DNA of 51,444 nt, taken from the NCBI GenBank assembly GCA_002419365.1, contig DIGA01000124.1:1-51444 (forward strand), in the 5' to 3' direction. Source of the stretch: Mageeibacillus sp. UBA5734 (lineage in GTDB: Bacteria; Bacillota; Clostridia; Saccharofermentanales; UBA5734). The translations under genes and the position numbers were made by a program. Below are positions 1-7,554 of the stretch, one piece after another; the first letter of the stretch is position 1; the number at the start of each line of letters is the position of its first letter. The notes below the pieces were generated by a model, which saw nothing but the letters and a program-made list of their open reading frames with translations, was not told the DNA's origin and did no database searches.

Positions 1-84
1 GCGACCGCGCCCCACGGGGTGACCGTCCCAGTTACGGCGACCGCGCCCCACGTGGTGACCGCCCGAGCTACGGCGACCGTCCCT
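1..84 (+). repeat. 36-bp tandem coding repeat in the rlmB 5' region
   Basis: Two nearly identical 36-bp units lie at 1-36 and 37-72, and a partial third starts at 73. Each encodes a 12-residue Asp-Arg-Ala-Pro-Arg-Gly-Asp-Arg-Pro-Ser-Tyr-Gly unit in the rlmB frame. The array runs off the left edge of the window, so its full copy number is unknown. Confidence 0.85.
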
Positions 85-1007
85 TCCGTAAAGAACGCCG
101 CGAAGAATCTGAATTCGAGACCGCGCCATCCAGCGCCTTTCGTTCTCCGCCGCCGACCCCGACCTTTGTCCGCAAGGTCGCCAAGGACGCACCTTCTGAA
201 CCTGCAGTCAGCATTGATGCCGCAGAAGAAGAAAATCTTGAACCCGAAGCTGGTTCACCGGATCGCCTCGAAGGTCGCAATCCCATCCAGGAAGCCCTCA
301 AGGCAGGCAGAACTTTCAACAAGTTGTGGGTGGCCAAAAGAGATGGCAAGCCTGACCTGATCCTGGCCCGCATCGTGGCTCAGGCCAGGGAAGCGGGTGC
401 CGTGATCATGGAAGTTGAGCGCAAGACCCTCGACCAGATGTCCGAAACCAAAGCGCATCAGGGCGTGATTGCTCAAGTGGCAGCCCATGAGTATGTTGAA
501 TTGGATGATTTGCTGGCTTCGATCAAGGAAAAAGGGGAAACGCCTTTCCTGGTGATGCTGGATGAACTGCAAGATGGGTATAATCTCGGCTCTGTCCTGA
601 GAATTGCCGATGCTGCAGGCGTTCACGGTGTCATTATTCCTGAACGGCGTTCCGTGGGCCTGGACAGCACAGTGGCCAAGGCCTCGGCTGGAGCGATTGA
701 GCACGTCCCGGTTTGCCGGGTCGGCAATCTGACCCAGACGGTCCTCAAACTCAAAGAGCAGGGCTTCTGGGTGGCTGGTGCCGACAGCGAAGGGACCCAG
801 GATTACCACAAAATCGACTGGACTGGCTCAATGCTCGTGATGATCGGCAGCGAAGGTGAGGGGATTGGCAAACAACTCCTGAAGCACTGCGACTTCCTTG
901 TCTCTATCCCGATGAAGGGGCAGGTCAATTCGCTGAATGCCGCTGTTGCGGCCGGCATCATTGTTTTCGAGGCTGCTGCCCAGCGCTATTCTGCAGAAAG
1001 CAACTAA
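3..1007 (+). CDS. rlmB: 23S rRNA (guanosine-2'-O-)-methyltransferase RlmB, 5' end outside the window
   Basis: SpoU/TrmH-family methyltransferase that 2'-O-methylates a guanosine of 23S rRNA with SAM. The frame is open from the left edge, so the start is missing. Visible order: a repetitive Arg/Asp/Gly/Pro/Tyr tail (first ~30 codons), a charged Pro/Glu-rich linker to about codon 85, then the substrate-binding start 'LEGRNPIQEAL' and the knotted SpoU domain. The domain shows the motifs 'NLGSVLRIAD', 'GSEGEGIG' and 'SLNAAVAAG' expected for the SAM-binding knot. The disordered N-terminal extension is much longer than in Bacillus YacO. It lies four bases before sigH, the same order as the Bacillus yacO-yacP-sigH region but without yacP. 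Family assignment is strong; RlmB rather than another SpoU enzyme is inferred from length and neighbours. Confidence 0.9.
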   Translation, partial: DRAPRGDRPSYGDRAPRGDRPSYGDRPFRKERREESEFETAPSSAFRSPPPTPTFVRKVAKDAPSEPAVSIDAAEEENLEPEAGSPDRLEGRNPIQEALKAGRTFNKLWVAKRDGKPDLILARIVAQAREAGAVIMEVERKTLDQMSETKAHQGVIAQVAAHEYVELDDLLASIKEKGETPFLVMLDELQDGYNLGSVLRIADAAGVHGVIIPERRSVGLDSTVAKASAGAIEHVPVCRVGNLTQTVLKLKEQGFWVAGADSEGTQDYHKIDWTGSMLVMIGSEGEGIGKQLLKHCDFLVSIPMKGQVNSLNAAVAAGIIVFEAAAQRYSAESN

Positions 1008-1011
1008 TGCC

Positions 1012-1665
1012 ATGACGGGCGGATCTCCAGAAGAACTTGAGAGAATGGATGACCAGACCCTGGTTGTCATGGCTCGGGCGGGTGATAATCAGCCCATGGA
1101 GATCTTGCTCAACCGCTACAAGGCGCTGGTGCGGCAAAAGGCATCTGCCCTGTACATTCTGGGGGCTGACAGTGATGATGTCATCCAGGAAGGGATGATA
1201 GGATTGTTCAAGGCAATCCGGGATTTCAAACCTGGCCAGGGCGCCTCGTTTGCCACTTTTGCCAATCGATGTGTTTCTGCCCAGATCACGGATGCAGTAC
1301 GACAGGCCTCGCGCCAGAAGCATCGGCCGCTCAACGAGTCGATCTCCCTGCAGAACTTGCTCTATCCTGACGATTCTGATCGCCAGGTACTGGAACATGA
1401 CATCCCATCGCCCAAGGAGGATCCAGAACAGCACTTGCTGTCACAGGAAGAAAGTGACCGGCTGCTCGACTACCTCAATGAGCAACTGACCGAGCTCGAA
1501 CGCCAAGTCATCCGGCTATTCATGCTCGGTCACAGCTACCGCTCCATCGCCAGTGAACTGCATTGCTCACCCAAGCGGGTGGATAATGCACTGACGCGCA
1601 TCCGCCGCAAATTAGGCCAGTTTTATGCTGGTAAAACCAGGAGGGAGGCAGATAAGGCTACATGA
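1012..1665 (+). CDS. sigH: RNA polymerase sigma-H (sporulation / stationary-phase sigma factor)
   Basis: 217-residue sigma-70-family factor. Region 2 is visible near residues 25-105 ('VIQEGMIGLFKAIRDF', 'SFATFANRCV', 'QITDAVRQASRQKH'), which is characteristic of SigH. Region 4 near residues 160-210 has the helix-turn-helix 'YRSIASELHCSPKRVDNAL'. In spore-formers SigH directs the transition to stationary phase and early sporulation. The ATG at 1012 was chosen because it lies just after the rlmB stop (1005-1007) and gives the family's normal N-terminus; an upstream extension would run inside rlmB. No strong Shine-Dalgarno precedes it, suggesting translation coupled to rlmB. Its stop overlaps the next start (ATGA). 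Confidence 0.93.
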   Translation: MTGGSPEELERMDDQTLVVMARAGDNQPMEILLNRYKALVRQKASALYILGADSDDVIQEGMIGLFKAIRDFKPGQGASFATFANRCVSAQITDAVRQASRQKHRPLNESISLQNLLYPDDSDRQVLEHDIPSPKEDPEQHLLSQEESDRLLDYLNEQLTELERQVIRLFMLGHSYRSIASELHCSPKRVDNALTRIRRKLGQFYAGKTRREADKAT

Positions 1666-2954
1666 AAGTCCGTGCCATGGTCTACCTGCCCCTGCTGCTT
1701 CTGGTTACCCTGCTGTTAATGACTGCCTGCTCCCAGCCAGTCCTGACCCAGTCAACCTCTGGACCTGTAGTGACAGAATCAGGCAAATACCTGAGCTCGT
1801 CTGCCCTGGCCCAGCAATTGGCACTGGCTATTGGTGGTAACCTTGACATCCAGACCGCATTCCTGGCCATCCCGGAACGCCAGCGTGAGTCAGTCACTGC
1901 TGACCAGTTTCAACGCTATGTACTCCTGCTACGCAAGGGGGTGCCAGGAAGGATTTCGTCCCTGGTTGCCATGAACGACAACCAGATTGAAACCGTCCGC
2001 CAGCAGGTGCTGGACCGTCTCCCCGGGCAACAGGAGCTGGTCGCAAGAACCATCGGATTCTGGCTCAATATCCGTGACAGTGGCATCATCGGTGACCGGA
2101 TCGAACTCTACTGCCAGGTTGATGAGGAAGGTATCGCTTATCTTGACGGGATCTGGATCAACCAGATCCTCCGGCTCGATGATTTCACAAATCTTTATTT
2201 TGATGCCATTGATCGCCAGGATATGGATTCCCTGAGCGAACTGCTCCGCCACTCCATCCCGGATGACCTTGCTCGCCAGGCTATTGCTCGCCAGCTGGTC
2301 TGGTTTTACCGCAACCAAGTCGAAACAGACACGTCTGGATTCAGGTTACAGACCATTCGCATCGATGGACTTTCCTTTGCCGAGAAATTGCTCACCAGTA
2401 TTGGTTCAAACAATACATTGACTCGGACCATCGAACTGATTCCCAGGGCAGATGGTACTTTCCTGGTTGACGATCTGTTGCCGAGTGTACTCAATGTGAC
2501 GGATACAGACATCATCTATGAAGAGGACCCAATCCTGCGGATCGGTGGTGACACCAACTCAGCTCTGGTCACCCTGTACAGCGTTCCTTTCGAAGCCATC
2601 ACAGGTAAATCCGTCTTGCATGACGACTCAACCTGCACCCTGCTCGAGAATGGCAAATCCCTGATCCGACTCCGTTACGAAGGCCTTGAAATCACTGTTG
2701 AAGGGGATTGTTACAACAACCATTCGCGCTGGCGCGGACGTGTCCTCTCTGCCAGGCTGACATCTGACACGTTTTATCTGGGCTCCGGCTTAAGAGTTGG
2801 CATGCCAGCATCATCGCTCTACGCCCGGTATCCATTCATCAGTGTTGGGGACAAAGTCGCCATCGGCGAGATGGAAAGTGGTGAAGTGGCCCTGAGCGCA
2901 GAAATCGACAACGGTTTCGTGACAGCCCTGCGCCTTCTGATGCAGGATGCCTGA
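1662..2954 (+). CDS. Secreted lipoprotein of unknown function, coupled to sigH
   Basis: 430-residue protein with a lipoprotein signal: a hydrophobic stretch at residues 6-20 and lipobox M-T-A-C with the lipidated cysteine at 23. The remainder is soluble and has no domain I recognise. The start overlaps the sigH stop by four bases and is preceded by a purine-rich AGGAGGGAGG stretch around 1639-1648, so it should be co-translated with the sigma factor. An export-anchored protein in a sigH operon could relate to envelope or sporulation physiology, but that is inference from position only. No promoter is seen between sigH and this gene. Confidence 0.75.
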   Translation: MKVRAMVYLPLLLLVTLLLMTACSQPVLTQSTSGPVVTESGKYLSSSALAQQLALAIGGNLDIQTAFLAIPERQRESVTADQFQRYVLLLRKGVPGRISSLVAMNDNQIETVRQQVLDRLPGQQELVARTIGFWLNIRDSGIIGDRIELYCQVDEEGIAYLDGIWINQILRLDDFTNLYFDAIDRQDMDSLSELLRHSIPDDLARQAIARQLVWFYRNQVETDTSGFRLQTIRIDGLSFAEKLLTSIGSNNTLTRTIELIPRADGTFLVDDLLPSVLNVTDTDIIYEEDPILRIGGDTNSALVTLYSVPFEAITGKSVLHDDSTCTLLENGKSLIRLRYEGLEITVEGDCYNNHSRWRGRVLSARLTSDTFYLGSGLRVGMPASSLYARYPFISVGDKVAIGEMESGEVALSAEIDNGFVTALRLLMQDA

Positions 2955-3019
2955 AAATATATTGTCGATTAACTGATAACAATCACAATAAACGGCGCAA
3001 CACACGGAAAAAATGGCCC

Positions 3020-3048
3020 TTGACAAAATAACCGGCTGCATCTATCAT
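3020..3048 (+). promoter_or_regulatory. Promoter of tRNA-Arg
   Basis: A perfect -35 TTGACA (3020-3025), a 17-bp spacer and -10 TATCAT (3043-3048) lie 26 bp before the tRNA 5' end. It is one of the closest matches to the sigma-A consensus in the window. Confidence 0.8.
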
Positions 3049-3074
3049 TAACTCTGCTGCAACAACAGCAACAC

Positions 3075-3153
<79 letters not shown>

Positions 3154-3158
3154 CGAAG

Positions 3159-3190
3159 ATCCCTGAGACTGTTAGGTTTCGGGGATTTTT
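3159..3190 (+). terminator. Rho-independent terminator of tRNA-Arg
   Basis: An 11-bp stem (3159-3169 with 3176-3186, two G-U pairs) and a 6-nt loop are followed by a T run. A near-identical copy lies past the right att site at 14009-14040. Confidence 0.85.
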
Positions 3191-3233
3191 CTTTGCCTCC
3201 AAAACCTCTCTGGAAGGATTGCTTGGGGCTCCG

Positions 3234-3252
3234 TGGGTACTAAATGGGTACT
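3234..3252 (+). promoter_or_regulatory. Left pair of integrase arm-type sites
   Basis: TGGGTACT occurs at 3234-3241 and 3245-3252, with starts 11 bp apart, about one helical turn. The same motif with the same 11-bp phasing lies just inside the right att repeat (13820-13838). Paired short repeats flanking the core site are what tyrosine integrases bind with their N-terminal domain. The function is inferred. Confidence 0.6.
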
Positions 3253-3885
3253 GCTGGGGTAATTTTTGATTTTTGGGGTTGATTAATTTGCCTTCTGTTT
3301 CGGCAGTCTCTTGCTTAAAAACAGCATGTCATAACTGGGTTTGTTGATAGACAGTCTTTAGATATATAGGCAAGTATCTATATATACAAGGTATTCGCTG
3401 CAATTTCGATAGTAAACGAGTCAGTTGAAAACCGGATCAAGTGGTGTAACAGCGCAAGGATGAATGTTAGCAACAAATACCACAAGTTGTTTGAATTTGA
3501 CTAAACTGAACAACAAAAAGATAGAAGACGAATTATATATAACCTAATACTGGCTTCATCAGATCCAGATTTCCGCATAATGGGTATGACACTGGGTTGG
3601 GAGGCATAATAAATGCGTACGTGCTACCAAGAGCTTTCTGACTTTCTGCTGACGGGGGGTGGCTACCATCGGTCACGGGGTGGGGTCAATTTTAGATATT
3701 CATCCCGCATACACAACTCATGGTCCGCAGGAATAAATAGTAAATTAACAATTAAGATTAAACATTCTGCCATGTCAAATTCCTTGTTTGAACTTCAAAT
3801 TCACAAATTACCAAACGATATCTAAACATAATCCTCAAATGATTGTTATAATTCATATTAGTTTTATCAGTTGAGGTAATCTGAA
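3253..3885. other. Gene-poor, AT-rich left end of the element
   Basis: No convincing gene is seen. The only open frame of note (3613-3825, 70 codons) has no ribosome site or recognisable product. A stretch around 3652-3703 (GGGGGGTGG, CACGGGGTGGGGTC) recalls insertion-sequence ends but no transposase is present. A possible promoter for the hsdM fragment is TAAACA (3823-3828), an 18-bp spacer and TATAAT (3847-3852). Confidence 0.5.
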
Positions 3886-4545
3886 ATGGCAAACGGTGAT
3901 CTTTCTGGCAGCATTGGTTTTGAACAGCAGTTGTGGCAAGCTGCAGACAAGCTCAGAAACAACATGGACGCTGCCGAGTACAAGCATGTAGTCCTTGGTC
4001 TGATCTTCTTGAAATACATCTCCGACGCGTTTGAAGAGAAATACACCGAACTCAATAATGACCCGGATGCCGATCCAGAGGATCGTGATGAATATCTTGC
4101 TGACAATGTGTTCTGGGTTGTTCCGGAGGCCCGCTGGAAGTATCTGGTGGATCACGCCAAGCAGCCGACCATTGGTCAGATGATCGACAATGCGATGATC
4201 GCGATTGAGAAGGACAATCCAACTTTGAAGGGTGTCCTGCCGAAGAACTATGCCCGTCCAGACCTCGATAAAACAAGATTGGGTGAGCTGATGGATGTCT
4301 TGTCCTTCAACATTGGTGGCCGGATCAGTCAGGAAATGGACATCCTTGGGCGTGTTTACGAATATTTCCTCAGCAAGTTTGCATCTGCTGAAGGCAAGCT
4401 CGGCGGCGAGTTCTTCACACCCCTGAGTGTTGTCCGCACCCTCGTTGAAATGCTTGAGCCTTACAGCGGAAGGATCTATGAAATAATCATGCAGAGATTG
4501 ATACAATTTAATGATTACCGTAGGTCGTTACCGTTTGCGGGGTAA
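3886..4545 (+). pseudogene. hsdM: Truncated type I restriction-modification methylase subunit HsdM
   Basis: The first ~200 codons match the N-terminal helical domain of HsdM, including 'LRNNMDAAEYKHVVLGLIFL', 'SQEMDILGRVYEYFLSKFA' and 'GGEFFTP'. Homology stops at 'YSGRIYE', immediately before the SAM-binding motif (normally I-x-D-P-x-C-G-S-G-G), and is replaced by about 20 unrelated residues ending at 4545. The N-6 adenine methylase motif N-P-P-F/Y is also missing, as are hsdS and hsdR. The protein therefore cannot methylate DNA. The start has a GAGGT ribosome site at a good distance. The break coincides with the short GC-rich repeat at 4534-4568, suggesting a deletion or insertion-sequence event. 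Confidence 0.88.
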
Positions 4546-4568
4546 GTTGGATTTTGCGGGGTAAGTTG
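4534..4568 (+). repeat. Two copies of a 16-bp motif at the hsdM break
   Basis: TTTGCGGGGTAAGTTG occurs at 4534-4549 and again at 4553-4568, 19 bp apart, in otherwise AT-rich DNA where the hsdM homology has just been lost. Repeated G-rich units like this occur at the ends of some IS21-type elements, but no transposase or partner end is seen, so the origin stays open. Confidence 0.6.
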
Positions 4569-4615
4569 TTAAGTCGGGGTTAGCCCGGCTACTTTTATAT
4601 TAGGGGGGATTATTT

Positions 4616-6103
4616 ATGGAGCTAGATCAAAATAAAACATTTGCAGAGTTAGCCATTGGAGGGTTTGGCAATGCAATGAAGACTGAGAACAAAGAAACTG
4701 AGCCGGTAGTTGATTACCTTTTGAGATGTCTTGGAATTGACTATAGTGGGATATCCGGGGACAGAAAAAATCTATTGCAGAAGAATTTTGTTTATATTAT
4801 GTGCCTAGTAATTGGTGATCTTAAGCTAATTGATAGCCGTCTAGATAGTTATAAACAGTCGCACAAAAAGTATGATAATGACAAATCCAATGCAGCTGAA
4901 TATAACCGGCGGAAGATTGAATACTTTAGCGAACTTAACAAATATGCCCGAATTGAAATAATTGAGTTTCTTCAGAACGGACTTAAGGGGTACCTTCTTG
5001 AAAATGAGTTTGATGCCTTAAAAAGAGAGGAAGATGGCGATAGTCTCACCAAATTGTTTATGGATCGACGATATAAGTTTGCATATCTACGTGACTATTA
5101 CGATATGTTGTTTGACTTTTCAACATGCGTTAAGGTTAATTATCTTCCTGGTGTAGGATTTGTAGATTTATTAAAAGTCGAAAAGCGATATCTTGATTTG
5201 CGGAGCTCTGATGAGAGCAAGTATAGAGAAGAAATACACCACTTAGTCGATGACAAAAAAATAATGGATGAAGTTGTTGCAAAGGTAAAGAATAATTTTC
5301 ATTTACATAAACGAATAGAAATATTTGAAGATATGGCTTCATTGTTTAGTAATAAGCATTATCAATCATTCCTCACATTAGGGCTTCTACAACTTGAAGG
5401 TATGTTTCACGACTTATGCGAGATAAAATTCGGTGTTAAAGAGAATTCTGGCACATTAGTTGAAAAAGTGCAGAAAGCTCTACAGGGAGGAAACGAATAT
5501 CGAAACATGCGCTATTATCCATATTTTGCTTTCGATGTTCCTATTCAGAGAAATGAGATAGCTCATAAAGGTATGATCGAAAATTTGAATTTAGAAGATT
5601 CAGCCTATAATTTGGTGTTGGATTTAAATTCAGTATCTGCGATGGTTAAATCAGAAAGTTTCGATAAGTTTATTGTATTTATGATGATTAATGATGAAAT
5701 GCAGAAATTAGAACTAGAGAACCCTGATAGTCCAGAATTTAAAAAGAAAATCTACCATAAATTCCTCATGGAACTTATCGAAAATAGCGTCGTAGCTAAT
5801 GATTATTTTTGGTCAGTGTTGAAAAATCCGCAAAATTATCGTGACGAGCTTCAATTTTACAGGCCACAAGATTTGCCAGAAGGGCACATTGATTTGGACG
5901 CCATTGTTAATATTATTTCTTCGATGATGAGACAAGAAGAGTTCTGGTCTGAACTACTAGATACAGTAAAGATGTTACAGTCACCTGATGGGAGGATTCC
6001 AGATAAAGCATATGACTTCGCTAAGAAGCTTAAGAATGATTATATTGCAGAATTGACAGATGGAGCTAAGATCAAGTGCATAGAGCTGTCAAAGTTATTA
6101 TGA
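4616..6103 (+). CDS. HEPN-motif protein, candidate defence effector
   Basis: 495-residue protein, AT-rich and unlike the host genes in codon use. No overall family is recognised. Residues about 248-345 look like an all-helical HEPN domain: a helix with 'LLQLEGMFHDLCE' (257-269), then 'QRNEIAHKGM' with the R-N-x3-H signature (R312, N313, H317), then another helix. This R-x4-H arrangement is the RNase site of many HEPN toxins and abortive-infection proteins. The rest is charged and helical, with no nucleotide-binding loop or membrane segment seen. The start at 4616 has a GGGGGG ribosome site eight bases upstream. The gene sits between a broken hsdM and another unknown gene in the same orientation, 37 bp apart, as expected for element cargo. 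RNase or defence function is inference from the motif and location. Confidence 0.7.
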   Translation: MELDQNKTFAELAIGGFGNAMKTENKETEPVVDYLLRCLGIDYSGISGDRKNLLQKNFVYIMCLVIGDLKLIDSRLDSYKQSHKKYDNDKSNAAEYNRRKIEYFSELNKYARIEIIEFLQNGLKGYLLENEFDALKREEDGDSLTKLFMDRRYKFAYLRDYYDMLFDFSTCVKVNYLPGVGFVDLLKVEKRYLDLRSSDESKYREEIHHLVDDKKIMDEVVAKVKNNFHLHKRIEIFEDMASLFSNKHYQSFLTLGLLQLEGMFHDLCEIKFGVKENSGTLVEKVQKALQGGNEYRNMRYYPYFAFDVPIQRNEIAHKGMIENLNLEDSAYNLVLDLNSVSAMVKSESFDKFIVFMMINDEMQKLELENPDSPEFKKKIYHKFLMELIENSVVANDYFWSVLKNPQNYRDELQFYRPQDLPEGHIDLDAIVNIISSMMRQEEFWSELLDTVKMLQSPDGRIPDKAYDFAKKLKNDYIAELTDGAKIKCIELSKLL

Positions 6104-6140
6104 TAAAAGCAAAGCTTCATCTCAGGATTATATACGATTG

Positions 6141-7250
6141 ATGGGTGTAAACATGTTGAATGATAAGATGCACACAATTGCCAAAACAATAGAAGAAGTT
6201 ATTATTCACACCTTGCCTGTTGAGTACCAGCTGTTCTTATTTGAGGGAAAGATTACTCTTGGGGACATTGTCGGACAGGTATTAGTTGAGTGCTGTAAAT
6301 ATGCTTATGACAACACTGCTGAGAAACATTCGTTGAATTATTATTTAAAAAATATAGAAGCTTCCATAGAAATAGAAGATTCTGAACGAATGGTACGCAA
6401 GAGAACTATGGATTATATACAGGAACGGCGCACAATCCAGTATGATGCCTTCTTGAGCAAAGGTGTGACTCTTGATGGATTGAAAGCTCCAAATATGAAA
6501 AATATAGAAGATCGACTTACAGGCTACAAAATAAACGCTTTTCAATTTTGGGAAATAAATAATGTACATGATATGCAACTTGTAAAAGCTATTGTTGAAA
6601 GAAGAATTTCAAAGAAAAATTTTTCCAATGATATGTTCATTGAGTGTGCCACTGAGTACGATAGTATCTTCATTAAATCCTCAAAGGTGTGGAATAGCAG
6701 TGACGAAAACTTTCTACTAGATTTTTTAACTCTGTTCACACTGGAATGGAAGTACTCCTTTGATTTTTTTTATGAGCTCGCAAACGAAATGGTGAAATGT
6801 AATGTTACCGAAATATCTGATATGGAAAGGCGAATTATAGCTTTTTGCGGGAATCCGGCCATAAATTCCTTGCTGCTGCAAATTGCCCCTCGGCTGGTTG
6901 GTGGAACCATTCATATGGACAGCAGAATGCTTGTTTCAAGACGAAAGTACATCCACGACATAGTGACCGCGCCAAAAGAAGAGTTCGAAAAAGATCTGAC
7001 CAGGTTTTTGGAGAGCCTTGTTGTAGTAGCATCTATGTTGAAATATATGACCTATCAGAATATTCCAATTCGTGAATGGTTCATTCAGAATTCAACCCCT
7101 GATGACTGGGCAGCTGTGTTTCGGGATTACGATATTTATCAGGCGTTTGTACATGACAAGGACTGGACTGACAAGAAAAAGATACGCTATGTAAAAGACA
7201 TGTACAATAAAGTAAGTTTTGATTATAAAAATCCCAAAAATCGTTCTTAA
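6141..7250 (+). CDS. Unknown protein, probable partner of the HEPN gene
   Basis: About 369 residues from the ATG at 6141; another in-frame ATG at 6153 and a TTG at 6138 are possible starts, and only a weak CAGGA site precedes them. The protein is soluble, rich in Ile, Lys, Asp and Glu, and predicted mostly helical. I recognise no domain, nuclease motif, P-loop or membrane segment. It follows the HEPN gene by 37 bp on the same strand with the same AT-rich composition, so the two probably form one operon. It could be an antitoxin-like regulator, sensor or co-effector, but nothing in the sequence decides between these. Confidence 0.6.
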   Translation: MGVNMLNDKMHTIAKTIEEVIIHTLPVEYQLFLFEGKITLGDIVGQVLVECCKYAYDNTAEKHSLNYYLKNIEASIEIEDSERMVRKRTMDYIQERRTIQYDAFLSKGVTLDGLKAPNMKNIEDRLTGYKINAFQFWEINNVHDMQLVKAIVERRISKKNFSNDMFIECATEYDSIFIKSSKVWNSSDENFLLDFLTLFTLEWKYSFDFFYELANEMVKCNVTEISDMERRIIAFCGNPAINSLLLQIAPRLVGGTIHMDSRMLVSRRKYIHDIVTAPKEEFEKDLTRFLESLVVVASMLKYMTYQNIPIREWFIQNSTPDDWAAVFRDYDIYQAFVHDKDWTDKKKIRYVKDMYNKVSFDYKNPKNRS

Positions 7251-7306
7251 TATGGTTTTTTCAGGCGCGGTAAAATGATCTCATCAAAACAAAGGAGGTC
7301 ATGACA

Positions 7307-7474
7307 TTGACTGAAGAAAAAAAGAATGTAGAACTCATTATGGGCAACAGGCCTGTACAATCCGGTAACAACAAACCGATAAGCGATGACGTGATAATTG
7401 AAATTGTGCATGCCTTTAAAGACATCATAATTGAATTCATTAACAGGAAATATCAGTCGTCCGCTGATAAATAA
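7307..7474 (+). CDS. Small acidic/basic protein of 55 residues with TTG start
   Basis: A short reading frame downstream of the cargo pair. An AGGAGG at 7293-7298 is eight bases from TTG 7307 but only two from the in-frame ATG at 7301, so TTG is the likelier start. The product has a charged N-terminus and an Ile-rich helix (about residues 30-45, 'VIIEIVHAFKDIIIEF') and ends at TAA 7472-7474. It is followed by a terminator. Such small proteins occur in serine-recombinase modules of Clostridia elements, but no function can be assigned. Confidence 0.6.
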   Translation: MTEEKKNVELIMGNRPVQSGNNKPISDDVIIEIVHAFKDIIIEFINRKYQSSADK

Positions 7475-7498
7475 CACAGGATCTATACTTTCAAAAAA

Positions 7499-7541
7499 GC
7501 TCCCCAATGCCGGAATAAATCCGGTGATGGGGAGCCTTTTT
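7499..7541. terminator. Terminator between convergent genes
   Basis: An inverted repeat (7499-7513 with 7521-7535, imperfect in the middle of the stem) is followed by TTTTT on the + strand, with an A run on the other side. It can end transcription of the cargo genes and, in the other direction, of the recombinase operon. Confidence 0.75.
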
Positions 7542-7554
7542 CGCCAATCTTGGT

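Noticed and set aside
3640..3720. Possible insertion-sequence end (G-rich motifs)
   Set aside because: No transposase fragment, no matching inverted repeat and no target duplication could be seen, so it is mentioned only as composition.
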